Positions 9,415-16,885 of a stretch of DNA of 64,000 nucleotides are shown here, one piece after another. Numbering within the stretch: the first letter of the stretch is position 1; each line of letters opens with the position of its first letter. The stretch covers positions 1 to 64,000 of the forward strand of contig NZ_QTTN01000028.1 in NCBI RefSeq assembly GCF_003386535.1, given 5' to 3'. This DNA is from Paenibacillus taihuensis (GTDB lineage: Bacteria; Bacillota; Bacilli; Paenibacillales; Paenibacillaceae). The position numbers and the translations under genes are program-made. The notes under the pieces were generated by a model. The model saw only the letters and a list, made by a program, of their open reading frames with translations. It ran no database searches and was not told the origin of the DNA.

Positions 9415-9493
9415 GGACTATACCTCCAAATGTCGAATGGTACAGTGTATGTGCAGGCTTGTTCGCGTATGACTGGGGATGCTCGCTGCGGGT

Positions 9494-9559
9494 GCAGCCA
9501 TTCCGATGAGCGCTCCCGTGGTGCTTCGCATCAAAGTCGCTCTCATTCGGAATGCCTGC
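9494..9559. repeat. 66-nt compound palindrome, copy 1
   Basis: The outer arms around CATTCCG-ATGAGCG and CGCT-CTCATTCGGAATG pair over about 17 bp with one bulge. They enclose an apical element CTCCCGTGGTGCTTCGCATC. Flanks GCTCGCTGC (9481-9489) and CCGCTCGGC (9564-9572) recur around copy 2. The inner arm has one mismatch (GCATC rather than GCACC). Confidence 0.85.
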
Positions 9560-9656
9560 GCCTCCGCTCGGCCCCCACGTCACCCGTTGCCCACCTGTGG
9601 TGGGAGAAGGGCAGCAAGGCGGCTTCGCTGTTTTGTAAGCTGCGTGCTCGCTGCTT

Positions 9657-9722
9657 GCAGGCGATGCGATGAGTCGCTCCCGTGGTGCTTCGCACCAAAG
9701 TCGCTTTCATCGCATCGCCTGC
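9657..9722. repeat. 66-nt compound palindrome, copy 2
   Basis: Outer arms GCAGGCGATGCGATGA and TCATCGCATCGCCTGC form a perfect 16-bp stem. The apical segment is nearly identical to copy 1, and its inner GGTGC-TTC-GCACC hairpin is intact. Copy 2 starts 163 bases after copy 1 and has the same length. The outer stem sequence differs from copy 1 yet stays paired. Confidence 0.88.
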
Positions 9723-9756
9723 GGCGGCCGCTCGGCAGCCCTCGCTGCAAGGGCAC

Positions 9757-9998
9757 GGTGCTGCGCACCTGGAACCTTTCCGCCTTCAGCGCGCTGTGCT
9801 CGGGTGTTCTCGCAAAGAGATAAGACAGAGCGTGCTGCGCACACAAAACCAACTCCAAAACCAACCCCTTGGTGCTCCGCACCAAAACCCACAACCTTGG
9901 TGCTGCGCACTTCAAACACAACCCCACTTGGTGCTGCGCACCTCAACACCAAACACCAAACACCAAACACCAAACCTAACCCCATTTGTGCTTCGCAC
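9757..9998. repeat. Array of short GGTGCTNCGCACC palindromes with CACCAAA tandem tract
   Basis: Six copies of GGTGCTNCGCACC or its core GTGCTNCGCAC lie at 9757-9769, 9832-9842, 9871-9883, 9899-9910, 9930-9942 and 9988-9998. They repeat the inner arm of the 66-nt palindromes. Between the last two is a CACCAAA-type tandem run (about 9945-9976). No coding capacity is credible here. Confidence 0.8.
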
Positions 9999-10076
9999 CA
10001 AACCAAACCAAACCCCACACCTCTTGGCACCGAAACCCTGCGCCTCCGGCGCTTCGATCAACATTCAACTCCCTAC

Positions 10077-10268
10077 AATGGATAAATCCACTCATTCCCA
10101 CACTATTAGGCCTTTTTTCCATCCTATAATGGAAAAATCCACTCATTTTCGGCCAAATGACCTGATATCGGCCGTTTTGCTTAGAAATGAGTGGATTAAT
10201 CAGATTAATCCAACATAGATTCAATTTTAGGCCGAAAACGGTGTTCTTTAATGGATTTTTCCATTATA
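10077..10268. repeat. Interspersed AATGGA(A/T)AAATCCACTCATT repeats, both orientations
   Basis: Related motifs sit at 10077-10097, 10129-10150, 10185-10200 (inverted) and 10250-10268 (inverted, truncated), spaced about 52-65 bases. Opposite copies can pair across the region, for example ATCCACTCATTT with AAATGAGTGGAT around 10137-10196. No gene lies in 9415-10306. Confidence 0.75.
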
Positions 10269-10306
10269 GACCCCGAGCTACACAGAGCACACACCTCACC
10301 TGCCAC

Positions 10307-11515
10307 CTACTGTTCGGCGCTCACCTTGCCATACTTCCCCCCGCCGCCCGCTTCCAGCTGCAGCGTTCCGCGGCGGGCGCTCGCTATAATCGCGGCGGCT
10401 GCCTCGCCGGCGATTGCCGCGATTGCGGCTTCCGGGACGTCGTGGATGATATTCATCTCCGTCCCGAACGCTTCGAGCAGCTTGCCCAGCTTCACTTTGC
10501 CAAGTCCCGGGATAAACTCGAGCGGGACTTGGTACACGTAGCGCGGACGCCCTGCCGGCACATAAGGCTGCTCGCGGCCAGCCTGCTCCGCCAGCTCCAG
10601 AATGCGGTCGAACACGCCTCGAACCTGCTTCAGGCTGCCGCATTGCAAGCAGCGCTCGGCGTCGAGCCGCTCTTCCACGAGCGAGCCGCAATTCAAGCAG
10701 TAGGTGCGGTGATACTTGCCGAGCACGGGGTTCAGCCCGTAATTCGCCGTAATCTCCCGCCTCTCCGCACCTTCCAGCGCGAGCTTCAACTCGGCGAAGG
10801 ACGGCTCGCGCAACAGAAGCTCATTATACTCGCGGCCGATTTTGGCAAGGGAATGTGCATCGGAGTTGGTCAAGAACGGATACGCATCCAGATCCGGAAT
10901 GTACCCCGCCAACTCGCTGTCCGAACTCAGCCCAAGCTCCACGGCATCGACGAGCGCGGGATCCAGCGTATCGCCAAGATGATCCGAGCAGCTCCCGAAC
11001 AGGCTCTTATGAGGCGTGAAAATATGCGCAGGGATGAACAAACCCCCGCGCTTCTTCACTTCCTCTTGAAGCTCCCGGCTCGGCACGTACAATCGCTGCG
11101 AGCTGAGCTGCACATTTTTCATAGACTTGCTCATCCACGCCGTGAACGACTGCATCGCCGCAAAATCCGGCATAAACGCAAGATGATGCGCCGTCCCGAA
11201 CCCCGCATCGCGAACTTCAATCTCCGCACCGAGCAGGATTGTCGTATCCCGATACTTGATTCCGCCGCCGCTGATTTCCGTCATCTCTCCGGACCCAAGC
11301 AGAGCCGCGATATCCATTTGCACGCCTGGAGAGTGGCAATCGATAACGCCTAACAGCTGAATCCCTTTGCGAACCGCCGCTTCATGAGCGATGTTGCGGA
11401 AGGTTAGATCCCGACTCCCGCTAATCTTCACCGGCTCCCCGCGCTCCGTACGTCCAATATGCAAATGGAGGTCCGCAAACACGCGCTGCAAGCCTCCACT
11501 TTCCTGCTTCTTCAT
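10307..11515 (-). CDS. yqxK: PHP-domain endonuclease Q-like protein YqxK
   Basis: A 402-aa protein with an N-terminal PHP metallo-hydrolase domain. Metal ligands are visible in FADLHLHIG, GVIDCHSPG, GLFIPAHIFTP and FLTNSDAHS. A zinc-finger-like CLNC...CLQC pair follows (about residues 275-300), then a helix-hairpin-helix-like segment (FIPGLGKVKLGKLLEAFG). This matches the YqxK/endonuclease Q family, whose studied members nick DNA 5' of deaminated bases. That activity is inferred from family membership. It overlaps nudF by one base (TAATG). Its place next to nudF and spoIIM matches Bacillus. It may share transcription with nudF. Confidence 0.85.
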   Translation of the reverse strand: MKKQESGGLQRVFADLHLHIGRTERGEPVKISGSRDLTFRNIAHEAAVRKGIQLLGVIDCHSPGVQMDIAALLGSGEMTEISGGGIKYRDTTILLGAEIEVRDAGFGTAHHLAFMPDFAAMQSFTAWMSKSMKNVQLSSQRLYVPSRELQEEVKKRGGLFIPAHIFTPHKSLFGSCSDHLGDTLDPALVDAVELGLSSDSELAGYIPDLDAYPFLTNSDAHSLAKIGREYNELLLREPSFAELKLALEGAERREITANYGLNPVLGKYHRTYCLNCGSLVEERLDAERCLQCGSLKQVRGVFDRILELAEQAGREQPYVPAGRPRYVYQVPLEFIPGLGKVKLGKLLEAFGTEMNIIHDVPEAAIAAIAGEAAAAIIASARRGTLQLEAGGGGKYGKVSAEQ

Positions 11516-12072
11516 TAAATTTCTCCTGTCAGCCTATAAATGTGCCACGCATAAACAGCCAGAATCGTTTTCGCGTCGCTAATCCGCTCTTCTTTTATAT
11601 ACTGCTGCGCTTGCTCGAAAGTTATTGCTTCAACTGCCAGGAACTCATCTTCATCCGGCGCGCTCTCGCCTTTTACCAGATCCTCTGCGATATAGACGAA
11701 CAGCTTCTCATCCGCAAAGCCTGGCGACGTATAGAAAGCACTCAGCGGACGCAGCTTCCCTGCGCGATAGCCTGTCTCCTCTTCGAGCTCACGCGCGGCA
11801 GCAACCATCGGATCTTCGCCGGCATCCAGCTTGCCCGCAGGAATCTCGATTTGAAACTTCTCCATCGGCTTGCGATACTGCTCCACGACGAGCATTTTAT
11901 CATCAATCAGAGCCAGCACTGCAGCAGCTCCGGGATGTCTGACGATTTCACGAGTTGCGGTTCCGCCATTCGGCAATTGGATCGTATCGACCTGCAGCGA
12001 AATGATTTTCCCTTCAAAAATCGGTTCTGTCTTCACGGTGACTTCGCGGTATTGCTCGGTTTTCTCCAGCAT
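11515..12072 (-). CDS. nudF: ADP-ribose pyrophosphatase (Nudix)
   Basis: It hydrolyses ADP-ribose to AMP and ribose 5-phosphate. The 185-aa protein has the Nudix box starting GEDPMVAAARELEEETGY (about residues 85-105) and the downstream SPGFADEKLFVYIA typical of NudF. The ATG at 12072 has GAAGGAGA about 10 bases upstream and gives the same length as B. subtilis NudF. An upstream in-frame GTG 17 codons earlier lacks a good site. Its stop codon overlaps the yqxK start by one base. Confidence 0.92.
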   Translation of the reverse strand: MLEKTEQYREVTVKTEPIFEGKIISLQVDTIQLPNGGTATREIVRHPGAAAVLALIDDKMLVVEQYRKPMEKFQIEIPAGKLDAGEDPMVAAARELEEETGYRAGKLRPLSAFYTSPGFADEKLFVYIAEDLVKGESAPDEDEFLAVEAITFEQAQQYIKEERISDAKTILAVYAWHIYRLTGEI

Positions 12073-12099
12073 CTTCTCATCGTCTCCTTCGATTTGTAG

Positions 12100-12128
12100 G
12101 CATATGTCTAGCAAGTCTCTCATATCTA
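12100..12128 (+). promoter_or_regulatory. Candidate sigma-E promoter of mciZ
   Basis: GCATATG (12100-12106), a 14-base spacer and CATATCTA (12121-12128) resemble the sigma-E pattern KMATATT-N14-CATACAHT. mciZ is sigma-E controlled in B. subtilis. The -10 match is partial. Confidence 0.42.
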
Positions 12129-12159
12129 TCTATCAGTATAGCAAAAGGGGCGATAGAGG

Positions 12160-12321
12160 ATGAAACAATATGCGAAGCAAAACCAATTGGCACTCGTCGG
12201 CAAAGCGTGGGAGATTAGGCATCAGCTGAAGCTGCTTGCCAAGACCAGCACCAAATCCGGGCTTTCGGCGCTGGGCTCGAACCGTACTCTCCGCGAATAC
12301 TTGCAATCTGCTGCTCAATAA
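12160..12321 (+). CDS. mciZ: Z-ring inhibitor MciZ
   Basis: A 53-aa ORF, too short for a 60-codon scan. Residues 10-25 (LALVGKAWEIRHQLKL) match the core of B. subtilis MciZ (VLVGKAWEIRAKLKE). MciZ binds the FtsZ C-terminal domain and blocks Z-ring assembly in the mother cell after asymmetric division. The gene sits divergently from nudF, as in B. subtilis. AAAGGGG lies 9 bases before the ATG. A strong terminator follows. The protein is longer than the 40-aa B. subtilis peptide, with a polar C-terminal extension after about residue 30. Confidence 0.88.
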   Translation: MKQYAKQNQLALVGKAWEIRHQLKLLAKTSTKSGLSALGSNRTLREYLQSAAQ

Positions 12322-12335
12322 CAACGGTCAATGAC

Positions 12336-12397
12336 AAAGGGGCTGCCCGCTGCAAATTCGATCTCGAAAGATCGAATCTGCGGCAGGCGCCCCTTTT
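12336..12397. terminator. Bidirectional terminator, mciZ / M20 peptidase
   Basis: A long hairpin pairs GGGGCTGCCCGC... with ...GCGGCAGGCGCCCC around an ATTCGATC/GATCGAAT inner stem. TTTTT follows on the plus strand and AAA precedes it, so it can serve both convergent genes. Confidence 0.85.
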
Positions 12398-12427
12398 TGC
12401 CTATATACGAGATACGAATTGCCTCAA

Positions 12428-13561
12428 CTAAACCTTCTGCTCAGCAGCTTGCTCTACAATCGACAATGTAAGCTCAGCTGTCTTCACCAAATCCGTTACT
12501 TTAATTTGCTCTTTCGTAGTGTGGATATGCTCATAGCCAATCGCCAGGTTAACCGTCGGCACGCCATGTCCGTTGAACACATTCGCGTCGCTGCCGCCGC
12601 CCGAATGGAACAGCTTCGGCGTTCTGCCGATTTTCTCAATGGCTGCCTTCGCAAGTTCTACAACAGGATCGCCATCGTTGAAGTTGAACGACGGGTACAT
12701 CAGATTTGCTTCAAACTCCGCTTTCGCGCCATATTCAGCGACTACAGTCTCTACCGCTTCACGCATCGACTCCACTTGCTTATCGAGCTTCTCCATCACG
12801 ATACTGCGCGCTTCCGCGTCCAGCTTCACATAATCGCAAACGATATTCGTTGCGCCGCCGCCTTCGAATCGGCCGATGTTCGCAGTTGTTTCATGGTCGA
12901 TGCGGCCAAGCTTCATGCGCGAAATCGCTTTGCCCGCCACTTGAATCGCACTGATGCCATCCTCCGGATTAACGCCGGCGTGCGCAGATTTCCCGTAGAT
13001 TTTGATCGTGATTTTCATTTGGGAAGGCGCCGCTACCGCAATATCGCCGATCGGTCCGTTCGAATCGAGCGCGTAACCGAACTTCGCTTTCAGCTTCGAG
13101 CTTTCCAGCGCAGTTGCGCCGAGAAGACCGCTCTCCTCGCCAACAGTGATCACGAACTGAATCGGGCCATGCGGCACATTGTTTTCCTTCAGGACACGGA
13201 TCGTCTCCAGCATCGCTGCAAGTCCCGCTTTGTCGTCACTGCCGAGAATGGTTGTGCCGTCGCTTCTGATATAGCCATCCTCGTCCAGCTGCGGCTTAAT
13301 GCCTTTGCCAGGCGTAACGGTGTCCATGTGGGATGTGAAGAAAATGATCGGCGCATCCTCGCGGCCATTCGCCGGAAGCATAGCAATCAGGTTCCCTGCG
13401 CCATGCCCAGTAATTTCCGCAGCATTGTCTTCTTCTACCGACAAGCCGAGCTCTGTCAGCTTCTTCGTAAGCACATTGCAAATCTCACGCTCGAACTTCG
13501 TTTCGCTATCCACGCGCACGAGCTCCATAAATTCCTCAACCAGACGCTTCTCATTAATCAT
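12428..13561 (-). CDS. M20 family metallopeptidase (tripeptidase-like, YqjE type)
   Basis: A 377-aa dizinc aminopeptidase-like enzyme. Metal and catalytic motifs are FFTSHMDTVTPG, GSDDKAGLAAMLE, VITVGEESGLLGA, YALDSNGP, and the C-terminal HSGGGSDANVFNGHG. A dimerisation domain follows KITIKIYGKSAHAGVNPEDG. This order fits PepT-like proteins such as B. subtilis YqjE. The precise substrate is unknown. The ATG at 13561 has GGAGG seven bases upstream; an earlier in-frame start six codons upstream overlaps that site. Confidence 0.88.
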   Translation of the reverse strand: MINEKRLVEEFMELVRVDSETKFEREICNVLTKKLTELGLSVEEDNAAEITGHGAGNLIAMLPANGREDAPIIFFTSHMDTVTPGKGIKPQLDEDGYIRSDGTTILGSDDKAGLAAMLETIRVLKENNVPHGPIQFVITVGEESGLLGATALESSKLKAKFGYALDSNGPIGDIAVAAPSQMKITIKIYGKSAHAGVNPEDGISAIQVAGKAISRMKLGRIDHETTANIGRFEGGGATNIVCDYVKLDAEARSIVMEKLDKQVESMREAVETVVAEYGAKAEFEANLMYPSFNFNDGDPVVELAKAAIEKIGRTPKLFHSGGGSDANVFNGHGVPTVNLAIGYEHIHTTKEQIKVTDLVKTAELTLSIVEQAAEQKV

Positions 13562-13643
13562 CGTCTTTCCTCCGTCCATCCTTTTCGTTTACAATGTACA
13601 TTAAGGTCGTCCACATTATATTGCACGAAAGGAGCATGCTGAC

Positions 13644-13742
13644 ATGCGTTCCAATCCGCTTATGAAAGTATTTATCTGGCTCATTATTGGGGCAATGCTG
13701 CTATCCACGCTGCTCGTCGGTCTCGGCTGGCTGTTCGAATAG
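13644..13742 (+). CDS. prli42: Prli42-like single-span miniprotein
   Basis: A 32-aa ORF: short basic N-terminus (MRSNPLMK), one transmembrane helix (VFIWLIIGAMLLSTLLVGLGWLF) and an acidic end. AAAGGAG lies nine bases before the ATG. The AMLLSTLLVGL core resembles Prli42. In Listeria that peptide anchors the stressosome to the membrane. That role is inferred here. It is convergent with lipB, and its last 42 bases overlap the lipB 3' end on the other strand. No stressosome genes lie in the window. Confidence 0.72.
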   Translation: MRSNPLMKVFIWLIIGAMLLSTLLVGLGWLFE

Positions 13743-14438
13743 CCCGCCCTTCGCTTCCTCCACTTCAAGCCCGAACTGCTTGCAGATAAAAGGTGTAAGC
13801 TCCAGCGCAACCTGTTCCACAGTCAATTGTTTGCCCGTCAAATCATTGAATGAGGTGACGGCATACTCTTGAATTCCGCAAGGAATAATGCCGCGGAAGC
13901 CATCCTGCGCGATGCCCGCTTTCACATTCAGCGCAAAGCCATGACTCGTCACAAACCCGCGGCGAGTCCGGGCTTTATTAAACTTGACCCCTATCGCGGC
14001 AATCTTCTCATCGCCAACCCAAACACCAGTATACTCCGGTTTACGCCCGCCTTCGATGCCATATGTAGCTAACCAATCAATGATCGCCTGTTCCAACTGC
14101 CTCAAATAGCCATGCAAATCGAGGTTCGCTCCATCGAGATAAAAGAGCGGGTACCCCACAAGCTGTCCTGGCCCATGGTACGTGATGTCCCCGCCGCGGT
14201 CGATCTGGAATACACCGATGCCGCGCCGCGCCAATTCTTCCTCCGAATAAAGCAGATGCTCGGGATGCTTCTGTGAGCCGATCGTGTACGTCGGCGGATG
14301 CTGAAGAAGGAGCAGCGTTTCACGGCGCTCCTCCTTGTCGATCTCTTTCACGTGGCTTTTTTGCAAATCCCAAGCCTCGGCATATCCAAGCATCGGAATA
14401 TAATGGACATCGATCGCCTTCACGTTCGTTGTCGACAT
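13701..14438 (-). CDS. lipB: Octanoyltransferase LipB
   Basis: It transfers octanoyl from octanoyl-ACP to the lipoyl-domain lysine of E2 proteins, the first step of protein lipoylation. The 245-aa protein has the signature RGGDITYHGPGQLVGYP (about residues 80-96), the lysine motif IAAIGVK and the catalytic Cys in IIPCGIQEYAVTS. It starts 19 bases after the bkdB stop and probably shares its transcript, so it would modify the adjacent E2. Many Bacillota use LipM plus LipL instead of LipB. Ribosome binding site GAGG lies 5 bases before the ATG. Confidence 0.93.
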   Translation of the reverse strand: MSTTNVKAIDVHYIPMLGYAEAWDLQKSHVKEIDKEERRETLLLLQHPPTYTIGSQKHPEHLLYSEEELARRGIGVFQIDRGGDITYHGPGQLVGYPLFYLDGANLDLHGYLRQLEQAIIDWLATYGIEGGRKPEYTGVWVGDEKIAAIGVKFNKARTRRGFVTSHGFALNVKAGIAQDGFRGIIPCGIQEYAVTSFNDLTGKQLTVEQVALELTPFICKQFGLEVEEAKGGLFEQPAETDEQRG

Positions 14439-14457
14439 TGCTGCCTCAGCCTTCTTT

Positions 14458-15873
14458 CTAATACAGCTTCGTGCTTTCCAGGTTGAAGCCTTCTAAATTT
14501 TCTTTCACCCGCTGCAGGAACCGCCCGCAGATGACGCCGTCCAGAATCCGGTGGTCGAGCGACAAGCAGATGTTCGCCATCGAACGGACCGCGATCATAT
14601 CATTAATTACGACAGGACGCTTCACGATCGATTCGCAAGTCACGATTGCTGCTTGCGGGTAGTTGATAATTGGATAGGAGAGAATCGAACCGAACGAACC
14701 AGTGTTATTGACGGTGAACGTGCCGCCTTCCATATCGGAGAGCGTCAGCTTCCCTTCACGCGTCTTGCGTGCCAGCTCTTCGATCTCGCGAGCAAGCCCG
14801 GCAATGTTCTTCTGATCCGCGTTCTTGATGACCGGAACTTTAACCGCGTCTTCAGTTCCGACGGCCAGACCGATATGAATGTCGCGCTTGACGATGATTT
14901 TGTCGACCGCCCAGACGGAGTTCATAATCGGGAAATCCTTGATCGCGTTGACGACTGCTTTCACCCAGAAAGCGAGGTACGTCAAGTTGACGCCTTCACG
15001 TTTCTTGAAGTCATCCTTCAGCTTGTTGCGGAGGCTGACGAGATCTGTCACGTCGACTTCCATCATCATCCAAGCATGCGGAATTTCCGTGACGCTTTGG
15101 CGCATATTACGCGCAATTGCATTGCGGACCGGGGTAACATCGATAAAATATTCGCTGCGTCCCGGTACCTGCTGGCCTTCGATCTCAACCTTCGGGATAC
15201 GGGGCGTCTCGGACAGGTGAAGTCCTGTCGAGCGGACCGGCTCCTTCGACGTATAGATCGGCTGCGGTGGTTGAATCGGCGCGCTGCTTGCGCCTGCACC
15301 TGCGTTCTGAGAAGCTGGTGCTGCATTCGCTCCGCGACCGGACGCCACATAAGCAAGCACATCCTTGCGCGTGATCCGTCCTCCGATGCCTGTCCCTTGG
15401 ATGTGGGACAAGTTAATGCCGTGCTCGGCTGCAAGCTGCTGCACCGCAGGCGAGTACCGATAACGCATGCTATTCTCGCTGTCGCTGACGCCTGCCGCCT
15501 CCGATGCTGCACCTTGCGCGCGGACCGCAGCGCGCTCGTTGCTGCCTACTGCAGTGCCTTGAGCCGATGCGGACGGCTGCTGTGCCGAAGTAGTGGAAGC
15601 CGCCGAATTCGCGTCGCCAGCTCCTTCATCTTCAACCTCGATCAGACATACTGGTGTACCGACAGGTACCGTCTCTCCAGGGCCGACTAATATTTGAACC
15701 AGCTTCCCTTGAATGGTCGCAGGTAGTTCTGCGTTTACTTTGTCTGTAACAATTTCGCAGATCGGCTCGTACATGTCGATGGTGTCTCCTGGCTGCTTCA
15801 GCCATTTGTCAATCGTTGCGGAGACGAGCGATTCTGCGAGCTGCGGCATGACGACTTCCGTCACTTTTTTCAA
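14458..15873 (-). CDS. bkdB: Branched-chain 2-oxoacid dehydrogenase E2 (dihydrolipoamide acyltransferase)
   Basis: A 471-aa multidomain E2. Domains in order: lipoyl domain with the modified lysine in EIVTDKVNAELPA, an Ala/Ser/Gln-rich linker, the peripheral subunit-binding domain (RYSPAVQQLAAEHGINL through GRITRKDVLAY), a second linker, and the catalytic acyltransferase domain with LSLDHRILDGVICGRFL. The TTG at 15873 has AGGAG eight bases upstream. It is the last dehydrogenase gene in the bkd cluster and transfers the acyl group to CoA, giving precursors of branched fatty acids. Confidence 0.93.
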   Translation of the reverse strand: MKKVTEVVMPQLAESLVSATIDKWLKQPGDTIDMYEPICEIVTDKVNAELPATIQGKLVQILVGPGETVPVGTPVCLIEVEDEGAGDANSAASTTSAQQPSASAQGTAVGSNERAAVRAQGAASEAAGVSDSENSMRYRYSPAVQQLAAEHGINLSHIQGTGIGGRITRKDVLAYVASGRGANAAPASQNAGAGASSAPIQPPQPIYTSKEPVRSTGLHLSETPRIPKVEIEGQQVPGRSEYFIDVTPVRNAIARNMRQSVTEIPHAWMMMEVDVTDLVSLRNKLKDDFKKREGVNLTYLAFWVKAVVNAIKDFPIMNSVWAVDKIIVKRDIHIGLAVGTEDAVKVPVIKNADQKNIAGLAREIEELARKTREGKLTLSDMEGGTFTVNNTGSFGSILSYPIINYPQAAIVTCESIVKRPVVINDMIAVRSMANICLSLDHRILDGVICGRFLQRVKENLEGFNLESTKLY

Positions 15874-15900
15874 TCCGACCACTCCTAACACGCGTAAATT

Positions 15901-16884
15901 CTAGTAGAGCGCGAGCTTCTTCATCGCTTCTTTCACTTTGTCTTTATTAAGCATAAAGAACTTCTCGCCTGGCGGGTTGATCGGCATGGCTGGCACGTCA
16001 GGACCGCATAGGCGCATAATCGGCGCATCCAGCTCATAGAGCATCTCTTCCGCGATGATCGCCGAAACCTCGGCACCGATGCCGCCGAATTTATTATCTT
16101 CATGAATGATAAGTACTTTGCCGGTACGGCGGGCAGCTGCAAGAATTCCGTCCTTGTCGAGCGGCTGCAGCGAACGAAGGTCAAGCACATGCGCGGTGAT
16201 GCCTTCTGATTCAAGCTCTTCTGCCGCTTCCATAATAAAGTGCAGCGGCAAGCTGTAGCTGATTACCGTGATGTCGTCCCCCTCGCGAAGAACATTTGCT
16301 TCGCCAATCGGTACGATGTAATCGTCTTCCGGCACATCGCCCGAAACAAGCTTGTAGCACTTCTTGTTCTCGAAGAAAATAACCGGGTCCGGGTCGCGAA
16401 CGGCTGCTTTCAACAGACCCTTCGCATCGTACGCGGTGTAAGGAGCTACGATCTTAAGACCTGGCGTTCCGAAGAACACCGATTCCGGACATTGCGAATG
16501 GTACAAGCCGCCGAAGATGCCGCCGCCGATTGGCGCGCGGATTACGAGCGGGCAGTCCCAGTCATTATTTGAACGATAGCGGATTTTCGCCGCTTCGCTG
16601 ATGATTTGGTTCGTTGCCGGGAACATGAAATCGGAGTACTGCATTTCGGCGATCGGCTTCATGCCGTACATTGCTGCGCCAATTGCAACACCAACAATCG
16701 CTGATTCCGCAAGCGGCGTATCGAGCACGCGCTCTTCGCCAAACTGCGTGAGCAGACCTTTCGTCGTCGTAAACACGCCGCCTTTATAGCCGACGTCTTC
16801 GCCGAGGACGAACACGTTCTCGTCGAGCTCCATTTCTTCTTTCATTGCGAGGCGGATCGCATCAATATAGTCCATTTTCGGCAT
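15901..16884 (-). CDS. bkdAB: Branched-chain 2-oxoacid dehydrogenase E1 beta subunit
   Basis: A 327-aa transketolase-like beta subunit. Visible motifs are VLGEDVGYKGGVFTTTKGL, the TPLAESAIVGVAIGAA segment and VIRAPIGGGIFGGLYHSQ. The C-terminal domain includes ITVISYS and VLIIHEDNKFGGIGAEVSA. It pairs with E1 alpha to bind thiamine diphosphate and decarboxylate branched-chain 2-oxoacids. The ATG at 16884 has AAGGAGG upstream and lies one base after the alpha subunit stop, pointing to translational coupling. Confidence 0.94.
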   Translation of the reverse strand: MPKMDYIDAIRLAMKEEMELDENVFVLGEDVGYKGGVFTTTKGLLTQFGEERVLDTPLAESAIVGVAIGAAMYGMKPIAEMQYSDFMFPATNQIISEAAKIRYRSNNDWDCPLVIRAPIGGGIFGGLYHSQCPESVFFGTPGLKIVAPYTAYDAKGLLKAAVRDPDPVIFFENKKCYKLVSGDVPEDDYIVPIGEANVLREGDDITVISYSLPLHFIMEAAEELESEGITAHVLDLRSLQPLDKDGILAAARRTGKVLIIHEDNKFGGIGAEVSAIIAEEMLYELDAPIMRLCGPDVPAMPINPPGEKFFMLNKDKVKEAMKKLALY

Positions 16885-16885
16885 G

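Noticed and set aside
8726-9583. 285-aa minus-strand frame overlapping spoIIM
   Set aside because: It is out of frame with spoIIM and begins in the palindromic repeat region; Arg-rich with no motif.
10077-10268. CRISPR-like spacing of repeats
   Set aside because: Only four imperfect motifs, in both orientations, no constant repeat length and no cas genes.
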